Below are positions 31,692 through 43,265 of a stretch of 64,000 bases of DNA, in pieces. The notes under the pieces were generated by a model that saw only the letters and a list, made by a program, of their open reading frames with translations, was not told where the DNA came from and searched no databases. The translations under genes were made by a program, and so were the position numbers. The stretch covers positions 2,510,825 through 2,574,824 of the forward strand of contig NC_014762.1 in the NCBI RefSeq assembly GCF_000183725.1. Direction: 5' to 3'. Position 1 is the stretch's first letter. Each line of letters starts with the position of its first letter. The DNA is from Sulfuricurvum kujiense DSM 16994. GTDB lineage: Bacteria > Campylobacterota > Campylobacteria > Campylobacterales > Sulfurimonadaceae.

Positions 31692-33158
31692 GTGACGAGT
31701 CCAACTCAAAACTGCTACCTTCTCGATACCTCTGTTATCTTAGATGATCCAACCAACATTTTACGAATCAGTGACGAAAACCAAAACGGCATCGTTATCA
31801 CTAATATCGTTTTGGCCGAACTTAACAGTAAAAAAGACGATATGCGTTCCGAAGCCGGTTTTCAGGCTAGAGAATTTTTCCGTCTCGCCGATGCGGCATG
31901 GGGAGAGCCGATCAGTTTTATTGAGCTTCCCGAATGCGTCCGCAGCCATGTCGATGTCGAAGAGTGTAAAAACGACAGATACTACCGTTTATCGCTCAAT
32001 TTTGACCGATCATTGCATGGAGGGGAGGCAAACCTTATTGACCTCTTTATCGTCCACCGTGAACAATACCGCGTAGCCCATAATTTTTCCGAGCCCAAAG
32101 GGATCAACGACGCCAAAATCGGTGAAATTGCCGATGATTATGACCTTATCCTTCTCTCTAACGACATGTCGTTTCGGATTGCAGCCGAGATTCGCGGTAT
32201 CCGTACCCAAAGTATCCGAAACAGCAGCGTCGAGGCTCCCGAACAAATCGATTTTACCTATACTTATGAGTATGAAGATGTCCCCGCTCTCCCGACCGAT
32301 GCAGAACACCACAATTTTGATCAAATCACGTTTATCCAAAAAGCGCAAAGTACCACGTCAGAGATGTACGAAACGGGAATTCAACGTCACGCTTTTGCAT
32401 TCAACAACCAGATAGAATGGTGCGATTTCGATCGACGTTTCGGGGAATATTTCAATGAAGAGCTTGTCCGTCCGCTCAACTTGGAACAAAAGTTCTATTA
32501 TGCGATGATGACCCATCCGCAAAACTACGTCACCGTCGTTTCCGGCTCTACCGGATCGGGGAAAACGCTCGTTGCCCTGCAAGCGGGATTGGAGTTGGTT
32601 GAAGAGGGGATCGTCGAGGGGATCGTCTATGCCCGTAACACCGTCACCTCTAACGATCAGGCGGCGGAACTTGGATTTCGTAAAGGGGATGAGGAACAAA
32701 AACTCGGATACTTTATGTACCCTCTTTATGCAGCGGTCAATTTCACCATTGAGCACCAAAGCAAGCGTTCGATCGACGCACGTGTCGAATATACCGGCAA
32801 CACCAATTCGGTCAAACGGGAAAATGCGACCGAAGTGTTTATGAAAAAATACAACATTGAAGTGATGGATATTGCCCACTTGCGCGGTACGACGATTTCG
32901 CGCAAATTCGTCATTATCGACGAGGCTCAAAATATGACTAATGCCACGTTAAAGCTTATCGGAACCCGTATGGGGGATGAAACACGTCTCGTCGTGATGG
33001 GGGACCCCGGACAAATCGACCATCCGTTTCTCTCCAAACGCCGCAATGCCCTTGTCAGTTTGCTCAACAAAGCGCAGCATAACAATTTTATCGCAGGGAT
33101 TCAGTTGCGCCATACGATCCGTAGTACGGTTGCCGACTGGTTTGATAAAAACTTTTAA
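31692..33158 (+). CDS. PIN-PhoH fusion protein (PhoH2-type ATPase/ribonuclease)
   Basis: 488 residues with GTG start. The N-terminal PIN domain (about 5-165) has acidic residues in LLDTSVILDD, TNIVLAELN and SNDMSF. The C-terminal PhoH domain has Walker A SGSTGSGKTL and Walker B FVIIDEAQNM with RHTIRS near the end. PIN-PhoH proteins are reported as RNA helicase/ribonucleases; in-cell substrates are unknown. It stands alone and is followed at once by the structured element. Confidence 0.88.
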   Translation: MTSPTQNCYLLDTSVILDDPTNILRISDENQNGIVITNIVLAELNSKKDDMRSEAGFQAREFFRLADAAWGEPISFIELPECVRSHVDVEECKNDRYYRLSLNFDRSLHGGEANLIDLFIVHREQYRVAHNFSEPKGINDAKIGEIADDYDLILLSNDMSFRIAAEIRGIRTQSIRNSSVEAPEQIDFTYTYEYEDVPALPTDAEHHNFDQITFIQKAQSTTSEMYETGIQRHAFAFNNQIEWCDFDRRFGEYFNEELVRPLNLEQKFYYAMMTHPQNYVTVVSGSTGSGKTLVALQAGLELVEEGIVEGIVYARNTVTSNDQAAELGFRKGDEEQKLGYFMYPLYAAVNFTIEHQSKRSIDARVEYTGNTNSVKRENATEVFMKKYNIEVMDIAHLRGTTISRKFVIIDEAQNMTNATLKLIGTRMGDETRLVVMGDPGQIDHPFLSKRRNALVSLLNKAQHNNFIAGIQLRHTIRSTVADWFDKNF

Positions 33159-33405
33159 TTCTTTTCTTGTCGCCAAGAAAAGAAACAAAAGAAGCGCATC
33201 TCTCCGGCAAATCGCTCACGCGACTCTTGGCACTTCTGCCATCGCGCGTGGCTTTTAAGGATGCCGGAGAGATGAATATCTAATTGATAATGCCCCCGAA
33301 ATTTACCTAGAGCCCAACCGCTGGCAGCAGTGCCAAAGCGGTTGAAAGCGTTCTATTGAGGGGGCGATTTTCTTTTGGTACTTTTCTTATGAAAAAGAAA
33401 AGTAC
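33159..33405. repeat. Structured multi-hairpin element, copy 1
   Basis: Five pairings in order: TTCTTTTCTTG/CAAGAAAAGAA (33159-33169 with 33174-33184); a 13-bp stem 33197-33209 with 33262-33274 holding inner CGCGA/TCGCG and GGCA/TGCC pairs; GCCCCC/GGGGGC (33292-33297 with 33360-33365) enclosing ACCTAGAGCCCA and the hairpin CAACCGCT/AGCGGTTG (33315-33322 with 33337-33344, tip GGCA-gcag-TGCC); and GTACTTTTCTT/AAGAAAAGTAC (33378-33388 with 33395-33405). A second copy lies at 60949-61190. It fills the gap between convergent phoH and nifU. No protein frame in it is credible. Confidence 0.8.
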
Positions 33406-33416
33406 AGAGAGAAATA

Positions 33417-34391
33417 TTAGATTGGAAGAACGCGGATTTTCTGAGAGAGTTTTTCTTTGAGTGTCGCTTCGATCGCATACAATGTTCCTGTACTTGAACT
33501 CGCACACCCGTTACAAGCACCCAAATAGCGGATATACACATCGATATAATCCGGCGAATCTTTAATATCGATAACTTCCATATTTCCGCCGTCCATGATC
33601 AAGAACTGACGAATCGACTCATCGATAACACTGTCAATCGCTTTGATTTTTTGCACCAGCGTCATCGCTTCGAAATCACCGTGCGATCCTGCATCGGCTG
33701 CCGCACGCATTTTCTCCTGATCCATTTCGGCACGTACATCAGCCAAAATATCGACAAGATAGTATTCACGTGCTTCATGACCGCCCGGTTTGATACACGA
33801 TTTACAGAACCCGCCCGCTTTGGTATAGTCGGTTACCTGCTCGATGGTTTTAAGGTCATTCAGTTTAATCACTTCGCGAAGCGTCCCCAAACTGACGCGG
33901 GCACATTCGCACACAATGATCTCATCTTCAAAACTTGACTCATCAACACCGAGATAAAGCCCGGCCGCTTTTTTGATAACGTCATACGCCATAACCGAAC
34001 AGTGCATCTTCTGCGGCGGAACGGCCGGAGTTTCGGGATCGTCGCGAAGTGCTTTTTCGACATCGATATTGGTGATTTTTACGGCATCTTGTACCGTTTT
34101 ACCGATACAAAGCTCCGCCATCATATCCGAGCTGGCAATCGCCGTACCGCATCCGAAACTTTTAAACTTTGATTTGACGATCGTATCCGTTTTTGGATCA
34201 ACCGCCCAATACAGACGCACCGCATCACCGCAGCTCTCCGCTCCGAAATCGGCGACGATCAGCTTATAACCATCCGCATCGCACTCTTCTTGGGTAATCT
34301 CCCCTTGATTATGCGGGTTGTTCATCAATGTCGTTACTTTATTTGAGTACTGATCCCAAAGAGATCCGCCCAATAGATCATTTTTAGCCAT
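33417..34391 (-). CDS. nifU: Fe-S cluster assembly scaffold NifU
   Basis: 324 residues with three parts: an IscU-like scaffold (about 15-130; Cys in GAESCGD and FGCGTA), a central [2Fe-2S] BFD-like domain (EC, then GGFCKSC) and a C-terminal Nfu domain with GACNGCASS. Campylobacterota use this NifU, with NifS, as their general Fe-S assembly system rather than IscU/SufBCD. It follows nifS by 13 bp. There are no nitrogenase genes in the window, so a housekeeping role is expected. Confidence 0.95.
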   Translation of the reverse strand: MAKNDLLGGSLWDQYSNKVTTLMNNPHNQGEITQEECDADGYKLIVADFGAESCGDAVRLYWAVDPKTDTIVKSKFKSFGCGTAIASSDMMAELCIGKTVQDAVKITNIDVEKALRDDPETPAVPPQKMHCSVMAYDVIKKAAGLYLGVDESSFEDEIIVCECARVSLGTLREVIKLNDLKTIEQVTDYTKAGGFCKSCIKPGGHEAREYYLVDILADVRAEMDQEKMRAAADAGSHGDFEAMTLVQKIKAIDSVIDESIRQFLIMDGGNMEVIDIKDSPDYIDVYIRYLGACNGCASSSTGTLYAIEATLKEKLSQKIRVLPI

Positions 34392-34404
34392 AATTTATTC
34401 CTTA

Positions 34405-35640
<1,236 letters not shown>

Positions 35641-35647
35641 CTAATAA

Positions 35648-35664
35648 AAGACTAATTTAGTCTT
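35648..35664. promoter_or_regulatory. IscR/Rrf2-type operator before nifS
   Basis: AAGACTAA-T-TTAGTCTT is a perfect 17-bp palindrome 29-45 bp upstream of the nifS start. Its centre fits the GACTRWWWYAGTC core of type 1 IscR sites exactly. The regulator gene itself is not in the window. Confidence 0.6.
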
Positions 35665-35750
35665 GTTTAACTTTTGGGATGATAGTGCAAACGACGTTAT
35701 AGCAACCTTAAGGGTTTTTTATGTTTAGCACGGTTTAAGGATTAGATCAA

Positions 35751-37055
35751 CTATCCCATCAACGCAATCAATTGATCAATCGATTCTTGATATCCCGAAA
35801 TACTCATCGCCTCTTGGGAAAGAAACGCTTCCATCTTCTCTTTTTTACTGATTGCTTCGTCTAACTCCCTATCCGTCCCACGCACGTACGCACCGATACG
35901 TATCAGCATCTCATTCTCTTTTAACAGTGTATAGAGTCGGCGAAACCGTCTCACCGCCGCGAGATGTTCCGGTGTAATAATATCGTTCATAACCCGTGAG
36001 GCTGAATTGAGAATATGGATAGGGGGATAGATCCCGAAATCGGTCAGTTCGCGAGAGAGGACGATGTGCCCGTCCAAAATCGAGCGCGACTGATCGGCGA
36101 TCGGATCGGACATATCGTCCCCCTCGACCAATACGGTAAAAAAAGCGGTGATAGAGCCGCTCCCCTCCTCTTTTCCCGCACGCTCCATAAGCTGCGGCAA
36201 TAGCGTCAAAGACGAAGGGGGATACCCTTTTGAGGTCGGCGGTTCGCCCAGCGCCAATCCGATCTCCCGCTGTGCCATCGCAAAACGGGTCACCGAATCC
36301 ATCATAAACAGAACATCTTGCCCTTTTCCTTTGAAATACTCCGCAACACTCATCGCACTGAAGGCTCCGTATTTACGCATCAAAGGGGAGTCATCGCTCG
36401 TCGCTACGACCAGAACCGTATTTTCCAGATTGCCGCCGAGGCTTTTTTCGATAAACTCGGGAACCTCACGCCCCCGCTCACCGATCAGGGCAACGACTTT
36501 GATGGGGGCATCCGCACCTCGAACGATCATCCCCATCAGCGTCGATTTCCCCACGCCGCTCCCGGCAAAAATACCCAGTTTCTGCCCCTTTCCGCATGTG
36601 AGCAATCCATCTATCGTTTTTACCCCGACACTGAACGGCTCATCGATCATCCCCCTCTTCATCGCCGCGATAGGAGCTTTAATGATCGATTCAAAATGGG
36701 ATCCCGCGATGGGCCCTTTTCCGTCAATCGGATTCATAAAGGGATCGACGACACGACCGAGAAGCGCTTCACCCACTTCGATCATCATGCCGCTTTGATT
36801 CGGATAAACTTTGTCTCCGGCACGAAACCCCTCGACAAACCGAAACGGGGTGATAAAAAAACGGTTGCGTTCTACTTCACTCACCATCCCGAGCGCTTCC
36901 GCACCGCTTGTCTCCGAAACCATCAGTACTGTATCGCCGATACTGACATGGAGCCCTTCGGCGACAATGACGGTAGGGCTGATTTTACTGACAGTACCGA
37001 ATACGGTGGTGAGTTTTTCAGAGCCCAGGCGACTGCGTAATGCTTTAAGCGGCAT
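35751..37055 (-). CDS. fliI: Flagellar export ATPase FliI
   Basis: 434 residues, F1-beta-like fold with Walker A AGSGVGKSTLMG, GERGREVPEF and the Walker B region VLFMMDSVTRFAMAQREIGLA (split here at 20 or fewer residues: VLFMMDSVTR). The segment DPIADQSRSILDGHIVLSR is the T3SS/flagellar ATPase signature. It energises export of flagellar subunits. It follows folE by 3 bp and stands apart from other flagellar genes, common in this phylum. FliI is favoured over an injectisome ATPase because no other secretion genes are nearby. Confidence 0.93.
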   Translation of the reverse strand: MPLKALRSRLGSEKLTTVFGTVSKISPTVIVAEGLHVSIGDTVLMVSETSGAEALGMVSEVERNRFFITPFRFVEGFRAGDKVYPNQSGMMIEVGEALLGRVVDPFMNPIDGKGPIAGSHFESIIKAPIAAMKRGMIDEPFSVGVKTIDGLLTCGKGQKLGIFAGSGVGKSTLMGMIVRGADAPIKVVALIGERGREVPEFIEKSLGGNLENTVLVVATSDDSPLMRKYGAFSAMSVAEYFKGKGQDVLFMMDSVTRFAMAQREIGLALGEPPTSKGYPPSSLTLLPQLMERAGKEEGSGSITAFFTVLVEGDDMSDPIADQSRSILDGHIVLSRELTDFGIYPPIHILNSASRVMNDIITPEHLAAVRRFRRLYTLLKENEMLIRIGAYVRGTDRELDEAISKKEKMEAFLSQEAMSISGYQESIDQLIALMG

Positions 37056-37058
37056 CGT

Positions 37059-37637
37059 TTAGTATCGGTTCCCGCTGGAAGAGTTGATGAGGCTGAAAAA
37101 TTCCATCCGTGTTTTCTCATCACGTTTAAACAACCCGCGAAGGGCACTCGACGTCGTTGTCGAACTGATTTTCTCCACTCCGCGCATCTCCATGCACATA
37201 TGGCGGGCCTGAACGACTACCGCTACCCCTTTAGGGGCGATCGCATGCATCAGCGCATCGGCGATCTGTTCGGTGAGCTGTTCTTGAATCTGCATTCGAC
37301 GGGCAAAAACATCCACAACACGGGGGATTTTGGAAAGCCCCACCACTTTGCCATCGGGAATATAAGCGACATGGGCACGACCGATAATCGGGAGCAAATG
37401 ATGTTCGCACGTCGAATAAAACTCGATATCTTTGATCAGAACCATCTCATCATTTGACGACTCGAACATTGCCGAATTCAAAATCGACTGCGGGTCTTCT
37501 TTGTAGCCGCCGAACATGAATTCATACGCTTTTAAAACCCTCTCAGGAGTTTTCAAAAGCCCCTCCCGTTCGACATCTTCACCGACATGGGCAATCATCG
37601 TTTTAACCGCTTTTATAAATAATTCGTTGTTATCCAA
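37059..37637 (-). CDS. folE: GTP cyclohydrolase I
   Basis: 192 residues, full length. Zinc and active-site motifs [18 protein letters not shown] and HMCMEMRGV are present, as is [12 protein letters not shown]. It converts GTP to dihydroneopterin triphosphate for folate. First gene of the folE-fliI pair; its upstream region is shared with divergent tig. Confidence 0.96.
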   Translation of the reverse strand: MDNNELFIKAVKTMIAHVGEDVEREGLLKTPERVLKAYEFMFGGYKEDPQSILNSAMFESSNDEMVLIKDIEFYSTCEHHLLPIIGRAHVAYIPDGKVVGLSKIPRVVDVFARRMQIQEQLTEQIADALMHAIAPKGVAVVVQARHMCMEMRGVEKISSTTTSSALRGLFKRDEKTRMEFFSLINSSSGNRY

Positions 37638-37776
37638 TCCCGTACCCGCTCATTTTAAATAATACTATTACTTTATCATCTCTTTGCTTTTATTTTAATT
37701 CAGCGTATTATTAATCCTTTTTGGATAATATTGCCACCATTTAGTCTAAATAAGAGACGTCAACAAAAGGGATTCA

Positions 37777-39078
37777 ATGCAAATTACAACCAATAAAATC
37801 GACTCAGCTAACGCTAAAATCAATGCGGCCATTACACGCGGAACCATCGATGCCAACATCGAAAGCATCGCGAAACAAATCGCGAGAGAAGCTAAAGTAG
37901 CCGGTTTCCGTAAAGGAAAAACACCGATCAGTGCCGTGAAAAAACAATACGGTGAGCGTCTGGTTCAGGATGCCGAAGCACAAGCATTACGCGATCTTTT
38001 AACCGCAGGTCTTAAAGAGATGGCAATCGCAGCCGATTCATTGATTGGTGAGCCGAATATCACTAAGTTTGAAAAAGACGATAACGGAATCAACGTAGAA
38101 GTCGTTATCGCGACACGTCCGGCTATCACACTCGGTGATTATGCGGCAATGGTTCCTGAAGTAAGCAAACCGGCAATCGACGATGCTGCAGTTACGGCAC
38201 GTATCGAAGAGCTTGCATCGGCTCAGGCACCGTTAGTCAATGTTGACGAAGATCGTGCACTGGTAAGCGGAGATACCGCGTTGATCGACTTCGAAGGGTT
38301 TGTGGACGGCGAAGCGTTCGAAGGGGGAAAAGCGGAAGGGTTCTCTCTTCGCCTCGGAAGCGGCCAGTTCATCCCGGGATTTGAAGATCAAGTGATCGGA
38401 ATGAAAAAAGGGGACGAAAAAACGATCGACGTTACTTTCCCTGAAAACTACGGCGGAGCCAAACTTGCGGGAAAACCGGCACAATTCAAAGTTAAAGTAA
38501 ACGCTATCCAAATGAAAGAAGCGGTTGTTATCAATGACGAATTGGCGAAAAAAATGCTTCCTGGATACGACGATGCGAATGTTGCAATGCTCAAAGAGAA
38601 AGTAAAAGAACAACTAGAATCCGAAGCAATGAGCGTTAAATATAACGACGAGCTCAAACCGGCCTTGATGGAAACATTCGTAAGTGCATTTGCCATCGAT
38701 CTTCCTGAATTCATCGTGGAACAAGAGATGGATATGGCGTTGAACAAAAAAGCTCGCGAAATGAGCGAAGCGGAACTTGAAGAGCTCCGTAACGATGCCG
38801 AAAAAGTAAAAGCGATGCGCGAAACATTCCGTGACGACGCATGCCGCGCGGTAAAAGCAACGTTTATCGTCGATGCATTGGCAAAAGCGGAAAACGTTGT
38901 CGTTAATGAGCAAGAGTTGATGCAAACCATTTACTTCGAAGCGATGCAAATGGGTCAAGATCCTGCAGCCGTTTACAAACACTACCAAGAATCAGGATAC
39001 CTTCCGGCGATTCAAATGGCGATGATCGAAGATCGCGTGTTGAGCAAATTGCTTAACGATAAAATTAAAGAGGCATAA
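37777..39078 (+). CDS. tig: Trigger factor
   Basis: 433 residues with the ribosome-binding segment [17 protein letters not shown] (about 44-60), a central FKBP-type prolyl isomerase domain ([20 protein letters not shown]) and a helical C-terminal domain. It is a ribosome-bound folding chaperone. AAAAGGG precedes the start. The stop overlaps clpP by one base (TAATG), and the chaperone, protease and deformylase genes follow in one operon. Confidence 0.96.
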   Translation: MQITTNKIDSANAKINAAITRGTIDANIESIAKQIAREAKVAGFRKGKTPISAVKKQYGERLVQDAEAQALRDLLTAGLKEMAIAADSLIGEPNITKFEKDDNGINVEVVIATRPAITLGDYAAMVPEVSKPAIDDAAVTARIEELASAQAPLVNVDEDRALVSGDTALIDFEGFVDGEAFEGGKAEGFSLRLGSGQFIPGFEDQVIGMKKGDEKTIDVTFPENYGGAKLAGKPAQFKVKVNAIQMKEAVVINDELAKKMLPGYDDANVAMLKEKVKEQLESEAMSVKYNDELKPALMETFVSAFAIDLPEFIVEQEMDMALNKKAREMSEAELEELRNDAEKVKAMRETFRDDACRAVKATFIVDALAKAENVVVNEQELMQTIYFEAMQMGQDPAAVYKHYQESGYLPAIQMAMIEDRVLSKLLNDKIKEA

Positions 39079-39674
39079 TGAGCTATATCCCTTACGTCAT
39101 TGAAAAAACGGGGCGCGGTGAGCGCTCATATGATATCTATTCACGTCTTCTCAAAGACCGTATCATTATGCTCAGCGGCGAAGTTAATGACCCGGTAGCC
39201 TCATCTATCGTAGCCCAGCTTCTTTTTTTGGAAGCGGAAGATCCTGCGAAAGATATCTATTTTTACATCAACTCTCCCGGCGGTGTCATCACTTCGGGGA
39301 TGGCGATTTTTGATACCATGAACTACATCCGTCCCGATGTATGTACTATCTGTATCGGCCAAGCGGCATCGATGGGGGCATTTTTGCTCAGTTCGGGGAC
39401 TAAGGGCAAACGTTATGCCCTCCCGCATGCACGCATTATGATCCATCAACCTCTCGGCGGAGCGCAGGGTCAGGCAACCGATATCGAGATCCAAGCCAAA
39501 GAGATTTTACGCATGAAAGCCGAATTGAATGAAATTTTGGCTAAAAATTGCGGCCAGAGCGTCAAAAAACTCGAAAAAGATACAGACAGAGATAACTTTA
39601 TGTCAGCCGCAGAAGCGGTAACTTATGGTATCATTGACGAAGTATTGGTTCAAAAAGAAAAAGAAGAGAAGTAA
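39078..39674 (+). CDS. clpP: ATP-dependent Clp protease proteolytic subunit
   Basis: 198 residues. Catalytic triad S98 (QAASMGA), H123 (MIHQPLGG) and D172 (DRDNF) are all in place, and length is normal. ClpP forms the barrel used by ClpX/ClpA ATPases. It lies between tig and a GGDEF gene. Confidence 0.97.
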   Translation: MSYIPYVIEKTGRGERSYDIYSRLLKDRIIMLSGEVNDPVASSIVAQLLFLEAEDPAKDIYFYINSPGGVITSGMAIFDTMNYIRPDVCTICIGQAASMGAFLLSSGTKGKRYALPHARIMIHQPLGGAQGQATDIEIQAKEILRMKAELNEILAKNCGQSVKKLEKDTDRDNFMSAAEAVTYGIIDEVLVQKEKEEK

Positions 39675-39684
39675 GAGGTAGACC

Positions 39685-40740
39685 ATGGCAGCACTCAGCG
39701 ATCTCAAACGTTCCCAACGGCAGGCTACCCAAAAGGGCAGCGATGAGAATGCTTATATCAGTGCCGGATCGCTGAACAATCCTACCAGTGATCTTGAAAT
39801 CTTTGCCAAAGAGGTGCTTAATGCCCTCATATCTGACAACCTCCCCCCTACCCCGAATAATTTCGGACTCTATTTCGATCGTATATTGGAAGACAAAAGC
39901 GAGAGTCTACGCCGCCAAATCGGTTCAATTCTGGAGCTTGAAGAAGACAATCACGAAGAAAAAAGTATCGAGCTTGAAAAAACATTGAAACAAGGGTTCT
40001 CATCCGTTAAAAGCATCCTGCAACTCAGTGCGACTCTGTATAAAAATATCTCTTTAATGGAGAAAATTTTAGAAAATAAAAAAGAGGAGATGAAAAACGT
40101 CCCCTCTTTAAACGGCGCAAATGATTTAATTTCATCTCTGGGGAGTGATGTAGGAAAACTCAGTTCGATCCTGAAAAAACAAGTCACTCATATGAAAACC
40201 ATTTACGATGAAACAGCCAGCATCGTCAAACAAGTCGAAAATGAAACCATTTTCGATAACCAATACGGCGTGTACAACAAACGATTCCTCATTACCAAAC
40301 TGGAGCAGGAACGCCATCTTATCGATGAGTTCAAACATAAAAGCTCTCTGATTACCGTGCGCCTTTCTAAATCGACAGGAGAGACCATTCAGAGTGAAAA
40401 AGCGCAGCAACTTATGACCCGTACGGTTGCGAGACTTCTTCTAAAAACATCCCGCCGCAGCGATATCGTCGCTCACTACGGCGAAGGTATTTTCGCTATG
40501 GTTCTTAAACATACCGATATTGAAAGTGCAAAACGGGCTTCTGAACGTCTCTTTGATCTCGTTTCCTCAAGCAATTTTTTCCTAGCAGAGCAGGAAATTC
40601 AGCTTCGCATTGCAATCGGTATTGCCGAATTAACCTCTACAAAAGGGGTAGATCAAACTCTTGATTGCACCCTTACAGCTATGGATGCGGCTGATAATAA
40701 CTCAAAACTTCGGTATATGGTCTGTAACGATACCGAATAA
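39685..40740 (+). CDS. Degenerate GGDEF-domain protein
   Basis: 351 residues. The N-terminal 180 residues are helical and charged, with a coiled-coil-like stretch (about 75-110). The C-terminal half has the fold of a diguanylate cyclase ([40 protein letters not shown]), but the GGDEF signature is replaced by YGEGIFAM, so c-di-GMP synthesis is unlikely unless this variant retains activity. A receptor or structural role is possible. The gene sits between clpP and def, an unusual place for such a domain. No membrane segment. Confidence 0.8.
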   Translation: MAALSDLKRSQRQATQKGSDENAYISAGSLNNPTSDLEIFAKEVLNALISDNLPPTPNNFGLYFDRILEDKSESLRRQIGSILELEEDNHEEKSIELEKTLKQGFSSVKSILQLSATLYKNISLMEKILENKKEEMKNVPSLNGANDLISSLGSDVGKLSSILKKQVTHMKTIYDETASIVKQVENETIFDNQYGVYNKRFLITKLEQERHLIDEFKHKSSLITVRLSKSTGETIQSEKAQQLMTRTVARLLLKTSRRSDIVAHYGEGIFAMVLKHTDIESAKRASERLFDLVSSSNFFLAEQEIQLRIAIGIAELTSTKGVDQTLDCTLTAMDAADNNSKLRYMVCNDTE

Positions 40741-40747
40741 GGTCCTT

Positions 40748-41263
40748 ATGCTTCTACCCATTATCACTTATCCGAACAAACAGCTCAAGGCACGTTCTCA
40801 AACCGTTGTAAACTTCGATGAACTACTTCATCGCTTTTTAGACGATATGTATGAGACGATGATAGCTTCAAACGGCATAGGGCTAGCGGCCATCCAAGTC
40901 GCCAATCCTATTCGAGTATTGATCCTCTGCATACCCGATGAAGAAGGGAACCAACACAAAGAGAATCTTTTGGAGATCATCAACCCCGTCATTCACAATC
41001 CGAAGGGCAACGTCCTGTATCAGGAAGGATGTCTCAGCGTCCCCGGTTTTTATGAAGACGTCGAACGCTACGAAACATTAAGCCTTAAGTATCAAAACCG
41101 CCATGGAGAAGCATGCGAACTTCATGCCAGCGATCTTCTCGCGATTGCAATTCAACACGAAATCGATCATTTGGAGGGGAAACTCTTCATCGAAAAACTC
41201 ACTTACAACCGTCGTAAAAAATTCGAAAAAGAGTACAAAAAAGCTCAAAAAGAAAAAAAATAA
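40748..41263 (+). CDS. def: Peptide deformylase
   Basis: 171 residues. Motifs GIGLAAIQ (43-50), EGCLS (93-97) and HEIDH (137-141) provide the metal site. It removes the formyl group from new proteins and suits the operon with trigger factor and ClpP. ATG at 40748 gives the usual N-terminus; the lysine-rich tail is typical. A 21-bp palindrome begins inside the stop codon. Confidence 0.96.
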   Translation: MLLPIITYPNKQLKARSQTVVNFDELLHRFLDDMYETMIASNGIGLAAIQVANPIRVLILCIPDEEGNQHKENLLEIINPVIHNPKGNVLYQEGCLSVPGFYEDVERYETLSLKYQNRHGEACELHASDLLAIAIQHEIDHLEGKLFIEKLTYNRRKKFEKEYKKAQKEKK

Positions 41264-41282
41264 TATTGCAAATTGCAATATT
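41262..41282. terminator. Perfect palindrome after def
   Basis: AATATTGCAA-a-TTGCAATATT, 10 bp each side, starts within the def stop codon. It lacks a downstream T-run, so it may be a weak terminator, an mRNA-stabilising hairpin or a protein site. Confidence 0.45.
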
Positions 41283-41453
41283 ATTGCCTTCCTCTACACC
41301 TCTACACTAAAATCTATTACGTTTTTACAACCCAGAGTGTTTAATACCGTTTGTATTAATACAACTTTAAAAATTATACCGTCATAAATATTTTCATGGC
41401 TCTTTATTATTTCGGAACTACAATAGAGTCAAGAGTAAGCACGGAGGTGTACT

Positions 41454-41699
41454 ATGCAATGGTTGGATAAACGATACTACAGTATCTATTTAGTATCGGC
41501 AATTATAGCCGGATGTTTCATATTTATGGGAGTAAGTACGTTTGCAGTTTTTGAATCCGTCGGAAGCGGAAAAACAAGTGCCGATCTGGCACTGGAAAAA
41601 GCTCAAAAAGCTTGTACGACGAATAAAGGTGAATTGGTTCAAATAAATAAAAATAACCCGCTTGATACTAAATGCGTTGTCGGTGAAACAGGAAAATAA
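41454..41699 (+). CDS. Small single-pass membrane protein, unknown
   Basis: 81 residues. One membrane segment (about 11-33), then a polar tail with two Cys (KACTTNKG, TKCVVGE) that would lie in the periplasm and could form a disulfide. A near-perfect ribosome site (GGAGGTG) supports the start. Function not recognised. comM follows 55 bp after its stop. Confidence 0.65.
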   Translation: MQWLDKRYYSIYLVSAIIAGCFIFMGVSTFAVFESVGSGKTSADLALEKAQKACTTNKGELVQINKNNPLDTKCVVGETGK

Positions 41700-41754
41700 A
41701 CCTATTTCTTCTGCAGTCGTCATCATAGTTCAAGCGAAAGAAGGGGCGAGGAGT

Positions 41755-43263
41755 ATGAAACAGCTGTTATGCGCAACGTTTGAGGGAATCGATGCCAAAG
41801 GCGTCGAGGTGCAGTTTACCGCAACCAAAGGCCTTCCGGCTTTTACGATTGTCGGGATGGCCAATACCGCCATTACCGAGTCAAAGGAACGGGTAAAATC
41901 GGCTTTGCTTAGCAACGGCTTCACCTTTCCTCCAAAGCGCCTTACTATTAATCTCGCCCCAAGTGATCTTCGCAAAGAAGGTTCTCACTTCGATCTCAGT
42001 ATAGCCGCATTGATCGCTTTGGGAAATTATGAAGGGGACATAGGAAACTGGTACCTTTTCGGCGAATTGGGGCTGGACGGAAGCGTGACCGAAAATACCC
42101 TCCTCTACCCTATTATCTTGTCTTTAGCGAATCAGGGCATCATTACACGCGCCATCGTCCCCAATGTAAGCCTTTCTAAACTCTCGAAGATTCCGAGCAT
42201 AACGTTCTATGGCGTTGATACCCTCTCCGATACTCTGAACCTCTTAAAATCTGACACGCTTCCCGAAACAAAAACGCACACCAGTACCTTTAATTTCGAG
42301 CATATCGTCCATAATGAAAAAAGCTACTATTTTCACGAGGAGTATCCGCTCGACTTTCTCGACATCAAAGGACAGGAACACGCAAAGCGTTCTGCACTGA
42401 TTGCCGCGGCAGGAATGCATAATCTGCTGCTCGAAGGCTCTCCGGGGAGCGGAAAATCGATGATTGCCAAGAGAATGGTACACATTATGCCTCCACTTCA
42501 TAATAATGAGATTCTCGAATGCGCAAAGCTGGAGATATTGGAAGGAAAGGAACCGACTTTTACCCCATCACGGCCGTTTCGTTCTCCGCACCACTCCAGT
42601 ACCGGAGCCAGCATTTTCGGCGGAGGGGCGCATAAAGCACAAATCGGGGAAGTGGGATTGGCGCACGGAGGAATATTATTTTTTGATGAGCTTCCCCATT
42701 TTTCTAAAACGGTGCTCGAAGCACTCAGGGAACCTCTTGAAGATCGCCATATCCGTATTTCACGTGTTAACACGAAGGTAACCTATGATGCCAATTTTCT
42801 TTTTGTCGGGGCCATGAATCCCTGCCCTTGCGGCAACCTGTTTAGTACGGTGAGAGCCTGCCGGTGCAGCGATTTGGAGATCAATCGCTACAAATCACGT
42901 CTGTCGGATCCTTTTTTGGATCGGATCGATCTTTATGTGCAAATGCACGCCGTAAATTCGGAAGACAAACCGAGTGTCAGTTCACGTGAACTCCATTCCA
43001 AAGTTCGACAAGCATTTTTACGTCAAAAAAAGCGCGGGCAAAGTGCTTTGAACGGTGCACTCAGCGATGCTGAAATCGCCCGTTATTGCCCTCTGAACGA
43101 AGATGTTCAAAGCATTATCGATCAAGCGATCGGGAGATTCGGTCTTTCGTTTCGGGCGGTAAGCCGAGTCCTCAAAGTTGCTCGAACAATTGCCGATATA
43201 GAAGGGGATGTCGATATAGGTAAAGCTCATCTGCTCGAAGCATTGAGTTACAGGAAACGGTAA
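41755..43263 (+). CDS. comM: ComM/YifB-family Mg-chelatase-like AAA+ ATPase
   Basis: 502 residues. The N-terminal lon-like fold (MKQLLCATFEGIDAKGVEVQ; VGMANTAITESKERVKSAL) is followed by an AAA+ domain with Walker A EGSPGSGKSM, the NPCPCGN motif and a C-terminal helical region. ComM drives branch migration during natural transformation. ATG at 41755 is the family start; the longer frame upstream overlaps the preceding gene. A GDSL esterase gene begins 2 bp after its stop. Confidence 0.92.
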   Translation: MKQLLCATFEGIDAKGVEVQFTATKGLPAFTIVGMANTAITESKERVKSALLSNGFTFPPKRLTINLAPSDLRKEGSHFDLSIAALIALGNYEGDIGNWYLFGELGLDGSVTENTLLYPIILSLANQGIITRAIVPNVSLSKLSKIPSITFYGVDTLSDTLNLLKSDTLPETKTHTSTFNFEHIVHNEKSYYFHEEYPLDFLDIKGQEHAKRSALIAAAGMHNLLLEGSPGSGKSMIAKRMVHIMPPLHNNEILECAKLEILEGKEPTFTPSRPFRSPHHSSTGASIFGGGAHKAQIGEVGLAHGGILFFDELPHFSKTVLEALREPLEDRHIRISRVNTKVTYDANFLFVGAMNPCPCGNLFSTVRACRCSDLEINRYKSRLSDPFLDRIDLYVQMHAVNSEDKPSVSSRELHSKVRQAFLRQKKRGQSALNGALSDAEIARYCPLNEDVQSIIDQAIGRFGLSFRAVSRVLKVARTIADIEGDVDIGKAHLLEALSYRKR

Positions 43264-43265
43264 GC

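Noticed and set aside
32572..32930. Opposite-strand frames within phoH and similar long antisense frames elsewhere (e.g. 50325-51446 opposite nrdB)
   Set aside because: They mirror strongly conserved genes, lack ribosome sites and have no recognisable domains.
33046..33541. Small open frames through the structured element at 33159-33405, some reading Lys/Arg/Phe-rich peptides
   Set aside because: The paired-stem structure explains the sequence, and the corresponding frames are not preserved in the second copy.
42980..43000. AGTTCACGTGAACT inside comM as a third parS site
   Set aside because: Only the central 10 of 16 positions match the parS consensus; the outer bases that ParB reads are wrong.
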